A DNA stretch of 64,000 bases from Glossina fuscipes (lineage: Eukaryota; Arthropoda; Insecta; Diptera; Glossinidae): NCBI RefSeq assembly GCF_014805625.2, contig NW_023998433.1:838420-902419 (forward strand), written 5' to 3'. Made by a program: the position numbers and the translations under genes. The notes beneath the pieces were generated by a model that saw nothing but the letters and a program-made list of their open reading frames with translations, had not been told where the DNA came from and searched no databases. This document shows, piece by piece, positions 12,087-23,110 of this stretch (position 1 is its first letter; each line of letters starts with the position of its first letter).

Positions 12087-12614
12087 GTTGGCTTGTTAAG
12101 AGAAGCAAAGAAAGAAAGAAAAAAAGGTAAGACCTCACCCGTAGTATAAGCCATAACAAAAACCACTAACTAAAAGCAACTATCAACCAACCATCTCTCG
12201 TAACACCCACAGCATCAACAGCAGAATATCACTTTAATAATATTGTTGTTGATTTTTTTTTAAAACAATTGAAACAATTTTTCAGTCTTAATGACTTTTA
12301 ATGAAATAACAGCAAAAAAAAAAAAATTAATAAAACAAATAAAATTATATATTGTTTAGGTGGGATTTTTTGACACCTATCATCAACAATAGGAATAATG
12401 CAACAGAAGTATATGTGTAAAGCTTTTTTATTTTATTCAATATTTTAGATAAATTTTTCCTATCCATATAACCTCGATAGTAATACAAAAGAATGCAGCA
12501 AATACTTCAAACATGGAGCGTATAAATGCTATAATCATATTTCTATATATATACATAGCATAAATTTATATATAAATGTTTGTTCAAAGAAGACAATACC
12601 AAAAGTAGATAAAT

Positions 12615-12615
<1 letters not shown>

Positions 12616-12649
<34 letters not shown>

Positions 12650-12689
12650 GATAGATATAATATATATATATATAGGTAGATAAATTATG

Positions 12690-12725
<36 letters not shown>

Positions 12726-12729
12726 TATT
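12616..12729. repeat. (TA)n microsatellite block
   Basis: Three TA runs separated by GATAGATA- and GGTAGATAAA-type interruptions. Confidence 0.9.
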
Positions 12730-14190
12730 ATTTATAGATAAAAGTAGAATATAGAAGAATTTATAACATACTTCTAGGGTTATATTGTATGTGTATGCAA
12801 ATGTGTAATTTAATTTTTATCAAATCATAATAAGCGAAAAATTTTTGAATGTCGAATTACACGTCATGTCCACCATTTCAATCTCAACGAGTGTTTATGA
12901 ATCGTACATTTTTCTGGGATCGCAATATAGAATCTTTGCATTGACGATTCTTTCTTCTTTGTTTGTCTTTTATTTGATACTACGTCATGGCGTTTATTTT
13001 AGGTTCGTTTGGCATTTGAGTCCGTTTCAAACAAGCACTAAGTCAGGGAGCAAAAGAGCTCCTCAACAATTTTTGCAAGTTATCAAAATACTTGCAATGC
13101 AATATACTTTTTCCTGCGGCATTGTTACATTAACTAATCTATGGATCACGTCACGAAGAAAGATTGGTTATAAGACAAGTTTATCAATTATGCGCAGCTC
13201 GCGAAGAGCCCTACGACCATGTGCAATACAACTTCTTAAAGGTGAAGTCGCATCTCATAATAAAATAATCCGATGAAAGGAATTTTAGGTGAAAAGATGT
13301 GCTCTCACACTGCAGAGTGATGAAGGCGTGTGTCGTGCTAATCATCTGACGATCTTAGTCATTTTCATGTTCATAAGGACTAAATTATGTTCAATCTTTT
13401 AAATACTATTTAAGAAAATAATGCACATGATGCTTGGAATGCTGTAAACGCAGTTGCCTAGTTTCTGCCTCCTTTTTTTTTTTTTGTTTTTCTTTTGAAA
13501 AGTTTTTCATATATATAAAAGTATATATACTTTCTTATAGCACACATAACAACCATGTATTCATATTTGCTTTGTATTTTTCTTGCGTTTAAATTTTTGT
13601 TAACGAAATTGATATGTATACAAACACAGTTTTCATTGAAGCACTTGAATGATGTCCTTTTTAGTCAACGGTCTACATACGAGCCCAACTTGTTTGGCTT
13701 CATGAATATTTTTTGGATGGAAAATAAAATGATTTTTTCTCTTGCTTGCTGTCAACAGATAAAAGTGTATTAATCTTATTATTTCATTTGTATGGTTCTA
13801 CACAAAGCGGCGGTTGAAAGCAAATAATTATTCGGGAACCAGAAAAACTATTGAATAGTTTTAAAATATGAAAAAAAGTAAAAGTTTTAAGAATATCTGC
13901 ACTACCGAAATTTGCATTCAGTTTATGAGACACTGTAATCCGCGTACGTATTATGTGAATTTGAAAGTTCTTGCAACTAGTGCGTTATGTATTTGATGCG
14001 ACAAATTAATGGAATTCTGAAATTGGTTAACTTTTCACTCTTGAAATTGAAAATTAAATGAATCGGGCCAAAATTTGTTAAATAGATATTTAAATATACA
14101 TTTATATTAATTACAAGTTGTACAGAAAATTTATGGGGAAATGTCTATAATGTCATTATATTTGGCTTGTTTATTTATGTGTTAATTTTC

Positions 14191-14490
14191 ATACCCATCA
14201 TTGTGCGAATAGATGCGACACATCCAGTGAAAAGTGATCTTGAATCGACCTAAGCTTGCCTGTCCATCTGCCCGTTTCTTTATGTGTTGAATCGACAAAC
14301 CGCAAGTTTTGATTTAATTTCATGAAATTTATTCCAATGACATGTTTTGCTCCAAGGATAAACCCTATTGAAAATGATTTGGGGCGGACCACTTTTTCAA
14401 TCCTTTCCCAAAATAATATTTTAGTTCGAAAAATCGATGTGTGGATAACTATAGAGCGGTGTAGGGGATTTGATGGCAGGCCGTACCCCA
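14191..14490 (+). repeat. Dispersed repeat, subfamily 2, copy
   Basis: Starts ATACCCATCATTGTG. It then carries CCTGTCCATCTGCCCG, a TTTCATGAAATTTATTCC box, TTTTGCTCCAAGGATAAACC and GGCGGACCACTTTTTC. These are in the same order as in the pieces at 3740-3925 and 53791-54095. Non-coding. Confidence 0.65.
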
Positions 14491-15234
14491 CTATAGTATT
14501 CTTTTCTTTTTTTTTTTTCCTTTCAGTTCGCTTGATTATAATTTTTTAATTTGCTATATATTATTTAGAAGGATGAAAAAAATGTGAGAAAACAAAAAAA
14601 AGAAAAAAAGAACAGTAGATTTTAATAAAATTGAAAAAAAAGTCCTAGATTACAATCAATAAATTGAATAACAAACGCAATAAAGTACTAAAAGCAAACA
14701 AAGAAGGAAAATAACAAAAAATACAACTTTAATTAACCGAATACCCAAAACCATGCAAATAAAACCAAGGTGCTAAATATCAAGTGCTTGTATTTAATTT
14801 AGTATTTATTAGTAATAAAAAAAAAATAAAAAAATAAAAAAAATTAATAAATAAATAAATAAAAAAGTAAAAAATTTGTAGTGTGCAACGTTTTTTTATT
14901 ATTATTACCCCTCACGTAAATCCGTTCCCCACCAAAACGTAATTTTCATACGCACATCAGCATATACAAATGCACTCTTATTATATATAAATCGGGATAT
15001 CGCTATTATATATTGTTGCAATATTTGCAACAAATTCATTACAATATAAATGTTAGCCATAAAAAGTAATTAATTAATTAGTAAATGAACGAGTGAGTAA
15101 GTGCGTAAAGAAATATACTTGCGCGCATTTAGTATTTCATTTAGAACCCGACAAAATATTCTATTTTACGTTGTGTCTTTCTTACTGCAACAAACGAACA
15201 GCTGGCATTGTTTTTATTGTTGTTCGTTGCGTAG
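14491..15234. other. A-rich non-coding DNA
   Basis: Poly-A/AAT-rich sequence (14560-14880) with nothing recognised. Confidence 0.5.
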
Positions 15235-15242
15235 TATATAAG
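15235..15242 (+). promoter_or_regulatory. Candidate TATA box
   Basis: TATATAAG, 28 bases upstream of TTAGTTG at about 15261-15267, which is one base off the arthropod initiator TCAGTT. The spacing suits a TATA-Inr promoter, but such matches are common in AT-rich DNA. It matters only because the possible first exon lies directly downstream. Confidence 0.3.
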
Positions 15243-15262
15243 TTGCTGCCTTTCTGTTTATT

Positions 15263-15352
15263 AGTTGTCGTCTTATTATCATCATTAGTGTCAAAGTTAA
15301 GTTTAAGTTACTCTGATGATGGGCTACATCATGGGGTGTGCTTGCTTTAAAG
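15263..15352 (+). other. Possible first exon (MMGYIMGCACFK..)
   Basis: Downstream of a TATATAAG box and an initiator-like TTAGTT there is an ATG at 15316 preceded in frame by a TAA. It reads 12 codons, MMGYIMGCACFK, and one further base before GTATGT, a good 5' splice site at 15353. The third methionine gives MGC-A-C, a Gly-Cys N-terminus of the kind often lipid-modified, although the usual Ser/Thr at position 6 is absent. The exon would end in phase 1. The segment at 36035-36072 begins with the two bases needed to complete the codon and stays open. I do not recognise the protein, and all evidence is by pattern; it may be chance. Confidence 0.25.
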
Positions 15353-16050
15353 GTATGTTCTCTTCCTATTCCCTCCCTTTTTCTTTTAATTCTTTTCATT
15401 ATAACTTTAATTTTCACCAGCCTACCTATGTATAAACATATCATTCATTTAATAAGATTTATATAAAGTTTTTTACAGAAAATCTTATTTTATAGAAAAA
15501 CATTTTACATATTTTTGGTTACATATAAGTATCCATATACATGTATATATATGTTTGTGCGAATTTATTTTTAAGTTAAAATGCAGTAAAAACTTTGAAT
15601 ACGCCCTTTTTCAAGCCATTATATCAAAAAATGGTAAAATATTTCGCCCATGATGAATGTCTTTGACTTTGATTAATCGAAATCACTTTTAATAAGAAAA
15701 ATATCCAACGACAAAAGCAAATATGTTGTTTTAGTGTTAAATAGAAAGAACTTTTAAACGAACATTTCTCAAATTTTGGTAATCATCTGTTTAATGATAG
15801 TCATCCGCATTCCAAAAAAGGGAGATGAAAGAAAGAAAGACATGTTTGTGCGTTAAGTTCCTTACATGCTTTTTCTTATCTGCAACAACATATTTAAATT
15901 TAACACTTAGAAACATTTAGGATGTGGGCCACATGCAGTCGATTTTCGTGTGCGTATTCTCGCAAACGAAGCAAATAAATATATGACATTACCATTTCCG
16001 CGAGTTCTTAACTCGAGATATGCTCACTAATAATTTTTAACTCTTTTTTT
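15353..16050. other. Non-coding DNA, nothing recognised
   Basis: A/T-rich; no repeat or exon signal of note. Confidence 0.5.
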
Positions 16051-16660
16051 CATACCCACCATCAAAGATTGAGGATATATTCACTTTGTCGAAACCTTTG
16101 CAATTACCCATAGAGAAGGGTCGGAAATCCCATACAGTATATATAATCTCGATAAGCATCTAATCATGTACGACTGTTTGTCATTTTAATGTCTGCCGTA
16201 AACATTCTCGTCATCACAAAAAATCAAATATCGGCTTCAAATTCTGTATATTCCATAATCGATTCCATGCAATTATCCTGCATGCAAACAGTAAGGGGAA
16301 AAATAGACCACGTTCACCAAATGTTTCGCAGTATCAAATTCATTCTTTTATCAAATATTTGTAAAGCCCTGAAAGAAAGTTCGGAAACTCTATAAATTAT
16401 ATATATTATTAATTAATACGAAGTCTTGAATCCATCTAGACATTTCTTCCGTCCGTCCTCTTGGCCTTCTCTTTATGTACCTGCGTTCACAAAATTGAAC
16501 ATATCGGCTTTAAATTCAAAAAAAGTGTCGATTAAAGGACGTAAAGTGAGAAGAAAAAAAAAAAAAAAAATTGCAACAATAAATATATGCATATTCTATT
16601 TTAATAGAATATAATATGAAGGTAGTGAGTGGGTATAAAAGATTCGGTCACTTACTTGTT
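16051..16660 (+). repeat. Dispersed fly repeat, copy C
   Basis: Starts CATACCCACCATCAAAG and ends GTGGGTATAAAAGATTCGGTC then ACTTACTTGTT. The 3' near-palindrome has lost its second half. The conserved core occurs twice, as TATATATAATCTCGATAAGC (about 16138) and TATATATTATTAATT (about 16398), each followed by a CCGT/GTCC-rich box. The double core matches the layout of the copy at 6807-7640. Confidence 0.75.
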
Positions 16661-18458
16661 CACTTCCATCCATCTCTGTAGCCTTTTCTGGCTATATCTC
16701 TGCCAAATGCTATATACTAATGCAGTCATTGTGACATAAATAGAAATTGAAATTAATCAAAAGTTTAATAAAAATTGAAACCAATGTAAACGCACTGGAG
16801 AAGTTGTGGATGAAATTAATAATCAACTTTCTATAGATATGACAAGAACGCATCTAAATGATGGCCACCTTTTTGAATTTATAAAAACCTAGAAAAAAAT
16901 CTCTTGTGTTAAAATTGCATACCAGCAAACGTTCGCTATTTACTCGAACTCGTATTACGACAAATTTCTGGAAAGACTTTTATCAAGTATTAATACAAAA
17001 ATTAACAGAATCAGACTAACTGACAGAACGCTTGTACACAATCCAAAAGGTGAGATACATAGCATAAAATATATCCAGAAAGCTCGTAATGTGTAATACG
17101 ACGCTGTGGAATGCTTTTTGCCGCCATTGACTGGAACAACGAGGTTATCCCTATTAAACCACCTCTGCTATTCAAGAATCTGCTATCAAAAGTTCATTGA
17201 AACTGACAATTAATTCTTTAGTAAGTTAAAAAATTACATTCGAAAGCTTTAAAAAATGACGTCGAAGCAATTTTGTTCAAAATATTGCTGTTAATTGATT
17301 TGTTTTTATTTCTATTTAAGCTTTTTAGCAAACTAATAACGTACGTTAAACGTACGTTCATGTTTAAAGAATTGAGCCGCAATAGTGGGGCCTTACTATT
17401 ATCGAGAAGAGTGCACTAAATCTCTTCAGCAATATATCTCGTTTGATTAGATGAATTTATTGCAGCGAAAGTATTTGAGTTTCGTGATTAGAAGAGAAAA
17501 CAAAACATTAAATTTAAATCTAAAAGAAATTAAAGAAAAATGATGTAATGTAATCTAAAGAACTGCGAAATTCAATATAACATTGAATAGCTTTGCGGTA
17601 ATAAATGCGAATACATATGCACAGAACATTAACAGTAATCTATATAAAAAGGGGAATTTCAAAGGTATACATTAGTATTTCAAACACGCAGAAGCATGCA
17701 TTTTTTGAAAAAATTTTATTTTTATTTTCTATTTTGCATTCAACACAAAGCCAATGTAATTACACTAAACTAGAAATCTGGTTTGTAACGTATGAACAAA
17801 ACATTTGCAATCGATTAATAAGATATGATACGTGAAAGAAGATGTCAGAAGATAAGGAAATCATTCTTTTGTTTGTTGTTTTCGTTGTTCCTTATTTAGT
17901 TCGATAAGGAAGTCCTTATTTATCTTTATTTAGCTACCTAGTTTAGTGCTTATTAGTTGCGAGATACGAATATTTGAGATTCTATAATTATACTACAATT
18001 TACTAAAACTATTTTTCTTAAAAAACTATTTTAAAAATTATAAAAACTATTTATAACAATTTTAAGTTAAGATAAAACACGTACTTATGTAAATGACTAT
18101 ATTTCAATTCACTTAATTCCCAATCCTCACACCGTCTGTAGTCAAAACACTTACCAACTTGATAAACTGTAAAGATGCTTAGTAAGGAAATCTTGTTGCA
18201 CTTAATATGTTTAAACGGTTGTGAGCAACTATATATTGATAGATGCATTCTTCAGAATATCCCACGCTTACCAAAGTAATCTTTTTACGTTTTTTACCAT
18301 TGCATAAGACATTTCGGTGAAGAGTCTCGGCGAAGTCGCAGTTTCGATGAACAGTCGATTAGCTTTTCTGAAAAAGAAACAAGATTTTGCTGGACGCATT
18401 AATATTCCTGTCAATTCAAAGGAAACGATGTTTATGGTGACAGAGGGAGGGTAATATA
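16661..18458. other. Non-coding DNA
   Basis: No gene recognised. It contains a tandem pair of 10-bp palindromes at 17338-17358. An open stretch on either strand at 18268-18458, just outside the mariner, has no recognisable product. Confidence 0.5.
17338..17358. other. Tandem 10-bp palindromes AACGTACGTT
   Basis: AACGTACGTT occurs twice, separated by a single A. Each unit is a perfect palindrome around ACGTACGT. It could be a paired protein-binding site or chance. Confidence 0.5.
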
Positions 18459-18490
18459 TTAGTTTGGGGAAAAAGAAATCCATTATTTTT
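18459..18490 (+). repeat. mariner left TIR
   Basis: Starts TTAGTTTGGGGAAAAAG; preceded by TA. Confidence 0.9.
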
Positions 18491-18500
18491 TCGGTAGATG

Positions 18501-18900
18501 NNNNNNNNNNNNNNNNNNNNNNNNNNNNNNNNNNNNNNNNNNNNNNNNNNNNNNNNNNNNNNNNNNNNNNNNNNNNNNNNNNNNNNNNNNNNNNNNNNNN
18601 NNNNNNNNNNNNNNNNNNNNNNNNNNNNNNNNNNNNNNNNNNNNNNNNNNNNNNNNNNNNNNNNNNNNNNNNNNNNNNNNNNNNNNNNNNNNNNNNNNNN
18701 NNNNNNNNNNNNNNNNNNNNNNNNNNNNNNNNNNNNNNNNNNNNNNNNNNNNNNNNNNNNNNNNNNNNNNNNNNNNNNNNNNNNNNNNNNNNNNNNNNNN
18801 NNNNNNNNNNNNNNNNNNNNNNNNNNNNNNNNNNNNNNNNNNNNNNNNNNNNNNNNNNNNNNNNNNNNNNNNNNNNNNNNNNNNNNNNNNNNNNNNNNNN
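18501..18900. other. Assembly gap (400 N)
   Basis: Exactly 400 N, a round number, located inside the mariner. Open frames drawn through it carry no information. Confidence 0.98.
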
Positions 18901-19329
18901 GGCCAAACGCTAAATTCTGATCTCTACTGTCAACAACTGGACCGTTTAAAGATAGCGATTGACCAGAAACGGCGAGAATTGGCCAACAGGAGAGGTGTCG
19001 TGTTCCACCAGGACAACGCTAGGCCACACACATCTACAGTGACTCGCCAGAAACTTCAGGAGTTTGATTGGGAAGTTTTAATGCATCCGCCATACAGTCC
19101 GGACTTGGCACCAAGCGATTATCATCTTTTTCTTGCATTGCAAAATTTCTTTAATGATAAAAAATTTGAATCTAGGGAGAATTGTGAAAATCGACTACTA
19201 GAGTTTTTTGCAAATAGAGGCCAGGACTTCTATGAGAGAGGCATTTTGAAGTTACCTTTAAAATGGCAACAAATCGTACAACAAAACGGTGCATATTTGA
19301 CCCAAATCGGACAATCCGAAGCATGTTAA
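18901..19329 (+). CDS. mariner transposase, C-terminal part
   Basis: Cut-and-paste DD34D transposase of the Tc1/mariner superfamily, which excises the element by its TIRs and inserts it at TA. The 5' part, including the DNA-binding domain and the first catalytic Asp, is in or before the N gap. The visible 142 codons are open to the stop. They contain VVFHQDNARPH (second catalytic Asp) and HPPYSPDLAPSDYHLF, with exactly 34 residues between the second and third catalytic aspartates. They end in the usual FFANRGQDFYERGILKLP and WQQIVQQNGAYL blocks. There is no frameshift or stop in this part, so the copy is young compared with the other mariners here. The sequence is closest in feel to mellifera-type mariners, but I cannot fix the subfamily. 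An internal ATG at 18979 is not the real start. Confidence 0.93.
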   Translation, partial: GQTLNSDLYCQQLDRLKIAIDQKRRELANRRGVVFHQDNARPHTSTVTRQKLQEFDWEVLMHPPYSPDLAPSDYHLFLALQNFFNDKKFESRENCENRLLEFFANRGQDFYERGILKLPLKWQQIVQQNGAYLTQIGQSEAC

Positions 19330-19350
19330 ATAAAGTCCTGAAGTTCATAT

Positions 19351-19382
19351 AAAAATAATGGATTTCTTTTTCGCCAAACTAA
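19351..19382 (-). repeat. mariner right TIR
   Basis: Reverse complement of the left TIR with one mismatch; followed by TA. It lies 21 bases after the transposase stop codon. Confidence 0.9.
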
Positions 19383-19540
19383 TATATACCGATTGCGATA
19401 AATAAGTGCATACTATAATTTAGTTTAGCATATTACTAGCTAGTCAAGCCTAACGAAACCATTTCTAAGGAATGCAAGCAATTACGATTAAATTCATTAG
19501 TCCGAAAGCGAGCAGAAAATGTGAAAAGTGTTTATAAAGG

Positions 19541-19850
19541 AATCACGACAACGTCCGCCCACATATGCGAAAAGCCGTCCCAATATTAGTAACATTTAAC
19601 TGATGTATTCTCTTGATCTCACTCTGTTCACCAAATATTGTTCCCGCTAATTACCACTTATTTGATTTGAAATTGATATCAAATTTTATATTGGAAAAAA
19701 TTGTCATGCATCGGCTCAACGGATCAGAAGTCGTTTCGGCACTGATTTTGCTTTGTTGTTCGAAATTCAACATGAGAAAAGCGGTGAATGAAAAAATAGA
19801 CGAGATATTAATAAATATATGTTCCTTTTTTTTTTTTTTTTGATAAACAT
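19541..19850 (+). pseudogene. Decayed mariner transposase fragment
   Basis: One reading frame gives HDNVRPHMRKAV, the HDNARPH catalytic block. About 17 residues later, past an in-frame TGA, it gives SPNIVPANYHLF, matching the SPDLAPSDYHLF block with the third catalytic Asp changed to Asn. Further residues are weakly transposase-like (FILEKIV.., CCSKFNMRKAV). It ends in poly-T near 19830. It starts only about 160 bases beyond the right TIR of the better-preserved mariner, but it is far more diverged, so it is an older independent insertion. No TIRs recognised. Confidence 0.75.
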
Positions 19851-20239
19851 AATTTTGTATATAAATCGATAAAAATATACACGCAATGTAATACTATCGT
19901 AAACATTTCAGAACGGCAATCTGTTTTTATTGGGTTCAATGATTGGTTAAATAGTCAAGAATGACATAAAACGATGGCGATGGGCCTGGCGAAATTTTGT
20001 TTTTGCATACCAGTGTACGGATATTTGAAATTCTGAACTTGTTTTTTTCAAAAGGGTAAGCAGCATAATTCCAACGAATTGCATAAAGCTCAATATGTTT
20101 GAAATCTCTTACGTATATCTCTACCCATACGCATGTAGAACAATATTTCTATCAACTGAAAAACATAGATATGTCCAATATCGACTCAGATTTTACGAAA
20201 GGACGAGTGAAACGTCGCATCACATATTATATGAATACG

Positions 20240-20419
20240 ACATCACGTGCAGAATCACATAATAAGTGTTTGGCGAACATTTCATAACGACAGACACAGT
20301 ATCGCGATTCGAGTCTAGGAAGGTGGCGTGATTTATGTAAGAATCTTAAAAGTGGAGCGCCAGGGGAATAGACGAGTAAAATAGATATTATAGTTCGCGG
20401 TACGGATGAACACAATAAA

Positions 20420-20453
<34 letters not shown>

Positions 20454-20455
20454 TC
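20240..20455 (+). repeat. Possible SINE-like unit with (AAT)n tail
   Basis: A B-box-like CGATTCGAGTC (about 20303) follows an A-box-like TTTGGCGAACA. About 100 bases downstream the sequence runs into (AAT)n (20416-20453). Microsatellite tails after a polymerase-III-type promoter are typical of SINEs, but the A box is poor. Confidence 0.3.
20416..20453. repeat. (AAT)n microsatellite
   Basis: About 12 perfect trinucleotide units. Confidence 0.95.
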
Positions 20456-20741
20456 TGACAATCTTCCACGACCTTCTAAGTCTCACCGTCATCTAACAAG
20501 CGTCGATGAAAGTAGATAAAATAAAATGCCATTTATTTTAAATAAAGATTCCATGCGTCGCGCTTTAATTTGGACTTGAGCTCACAAATAGGAATTGCAC
20601 GATAACGTATAGCCTTTGAATTTTCATCCTTCATTTATTTAGGCTTTTCTATTCATCACTATTGCTATTCCCATTAGTTTTCCAGCAATAACAAACAATT
20701 CATACTAAACATTACTATTGTTAACAAAATTGCCGCTTTAT

Positions 20742-20773
<32 letters not shown>

Positions 20774-21817
20774 GCTAATAATAAATCATCGTTTGTACGA
20801 TTATGTACTGAAAAGTTTATCTCGAAGGTCGTAATGTTGTCAAATATGAAAGCGAGCCTAATTTGTGCATTTTATCCATGTCTTTGCCTTCATGAAATGC
20901 TTCCGTTGATGTGCTTTCAACTATGCTTAGGCTTTTTAAGCGTTAATGAATGCCAGGATAAACTCGAGTTATGTAAATAGTAGAACATTTTACATTTTGC
21001 TTGACAGTTAGTTACTTAAGAGTGATGTGCGTTGCGCTATGACTAGAGGATATTTTTGAAAAAACATTCATCGAACTCACGAATTTTATGATACAATCGA
21101 TTACTTGAAATCAATAATTAAGCTTAAATTTTTAAGTAATTATAAATTATTCTTTAACATAAATTCCGTGGCTTTGAAAATATATATAAAAATTGTTTAT
21201 TCTTTGTGTAATAAATACAAACACTTATGCGCAGTTCATTAATAATATTACAAAAAAAAAAAAATCCGAATTTGAATGCATATGCAGTTTATTATTAGAA
21301 GAACGTAGCTGCCATATGCATTTCCTAGAAATAAAAAATGTTTCCTTCATTTTTATATTTAATGTAAATCCAAGTTGAGATTGAGAACACACTCTGCTAA
21401 AGATTTCGTTACTAATGTATAAATGAAATATTTTTATATATTTTACAATCGGGTAACACGATATTTTAAATAATCCTGTTGCGATCATTAGTTTGTATAT
21501 ATTTCGTTCATTTGAAGATACATTAACACCAACATAAATACATACAACGTATATGAGGAGACGTTGTTCGGCATTAAGTTCTGTATTAATAATATCACGT
21601 TCACAGTTTTTGTAGTTAATTAATTATTCTTTGAAAATTCAAAAATCCTTCTCAACAGCAATGAAAATTTTGTATATTATTTAAGCACATTTTAACATAA
21701 TAAATTGGGTCTGAAAATCATCTTTTCATCTAGCGGATAAGTTAACCATTCTGTATTCTGTCCGTAGTCAGACCCAGAAATTCAACTGAGCTTATCCTGA
21801 GATTCAGTTCACATAGT

Positions 21818-21818
<1 letters not shown>
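20456..21818. other. Non-coding DNA
   Basis: A second, interrupted (AAT)n lies at 20742-20783. Nothing else recognised. Confidence 0.5.
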
Positions 21819-21887
<69 letters not shown>

Positions 21888-21891
21888 CTTT
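21819..21891. repeat. Compound (TC)n(TTTC)n microsatellite
   Basis: About 45 bases of TC dinucleotide followed by about six TTTC tetranucleotides. Confidence 0.95.
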
Positions 21892-22879
21892 TCGTTTATC
21901 CACTTGTCGTTCACAATCTTCAAGTAATAAGAATGCTTTTAAAAGAGTTTGAATGTGTTTTTTACGAATTTATGATAATTAAAACGTAAAACAACTACTG
22001 CTGCAATGAAGGCAGGTCGTGTATGGCGTTGTAAGCTCTAAGATGAATTTAAAAATGAATGTCCATTAACGTTTTTAAAAGGAGTGGTCAAAAGTTAATA
22101 GGCCTGAACTCCTTTAATTCGATATGGGTTTTAAAAGAGAAGAATCGTCTTCGCTTCCAAATGATTTAGAATGACTCGAGTAATATTATTTGCTTGATTT
22201 ACGGCTTATAATAAGTCACCGCCTTCATCGCCAGCTTTGCCAATGGAACCAACGATTCAATGAATTTGAAAAACATTACGCATAACCGAGAACCGAGAAA
22301 AACGAATGGTAATTTTCGAAAAATCCTTATACTTACATTTGCAACTGCGAATTTGTCGCCATAGAATGCTAAAAGTTGCCACTTTTTAATGACCGTCAAA
22401 AGTGATTAATCATCTGATAACTTCGTAATTACTCCATAAAATTAAGGAAGAACGAGATCAATTAACAACAAGTAAAAAACGCTTTATTCCTCTTAGAGTG
22501 AAACTAAGTCGTAAGATATGTTTGCATCGGGCTTTAAATAAATATGCTTTGTAGAGTGTGAGTTGATTCTTTGTTTACCGTTGGCCATGTTGGTCTATAA
22601 ATGAATCATGCCAAATTTTTCACTACGGTTTTGGATGGTTTTCGCAAGTTGTTATCACAAGGGCTATAATCTACATGTTTTTATATGTTATAGGCGTGGT
22701 CGATCAAATAAAGGTTTATATGCTATGTTTAAACTTTCTGTCGGAATTTTTGCGTTCATTAGGTAAACAATAGACAAACGTCAGACATAGGGTCAGGCGT
22801 GTGGAAGGCCAAATGATTAAATCGATTGCGAATCTTATAGCTAACGCAGCCTCTGAGGCGTACATCTTTATACTGCAAA
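21892..22879. other. Non-coding DNA
   Basis: No recognised gene. A minus-strand 33-base segment at about 22338-22370 is flanked by TTTTAG and GTAAGT, but support is too thin to call an exon. Confidence 0.45.
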
Positions 22880-23060
22880 CGAAATGACAAATCCAGTAAA
22901 ACCTCGGATGGGTATGTCACCGCGAATAAACTGCACGCTAATTTATGCATTTGGAGACAACGAATCGAGTCGCAAGTTAACAGCTGTCGACAATCTATAC
23001 AATTTTTATCAGTGTCGAATGAAAATTTGTTCGAGGGCAAAACTGGTACCAATTAGCATG
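22880..23060 (+). pseudogene. Possible piggyBac-like transposase relic
   Basis: In one frame the segment reads FGDNESSRKLTAV, resembling the piggyBac-family LRFDDK..TR..(D)KLAPI block. After a frame change it reads ISVE, a stop, then KFVRGQNWYQ, resembling the family's TIDE.L..FRGR..(F)R.Y block. The order and spacing are right for that family, but similarity is low and there are stops, so this may be coincidence. The GATA microsatellite follows directly. Confidence 0.3.
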
Positions 23061-23075
23061 TTCAAAGGGGAAATA

Positions 23076-23110
<35 letters not shown>
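23076..23110. repeat. (GATA)n microsatellite
   Basis: About eight to nine perfect GATA units. Confidence 0.95.

Larger units (their letters stand above)
10645..14190. other. Non-coding DNA with microsatellites
   Basis: Includes an (AG)n tract at 12051-12086 and a large TA block at 12616-12729. Two moderately long open frames (about 10901-11272 and 12866-13276, plus strand) resemble no family I know. One includes a poly-T-encoded phenylalanine run, so I treat both as chance. Confidence 0.5.
18459..19382 (+). mobile_element. mariner transposon with both TIRs, centre unsequenced
   Basis: The 32-base terminal inverted repeats (18459-18490 and 19351-19382) begin TTAGTTTGG and match at 31 of 32 positions; the single difference is G versus C after TTTGG. 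TA dinucleotides flank both ends (18457-18458 and 19383-19384), as expected for Tc1/mariner insertion. A transposase frame runs from the gap to a TAA at 19327-19329. The span with 400 Ns is 924 bases, shorter than the usual ~1.3 kb. Either the gap length is a placeholder or the copy is internally deleted. Confidence 0.93.

Noticed and set aside
12845..13276. 143-codon open frame, plus strand (first ATG at 12866)
   Set aside because: One hydrophobic stretch only, no recognisable family and no promoter or splice signal; length is within chance for 128 kb of strand.
18268..18913. Open frames of 140-212 codons across the N gap
   Set aside because: Most of their length is unknown bases. Only the plus-strand frame from 18901 is meaningful (mariner transposase).
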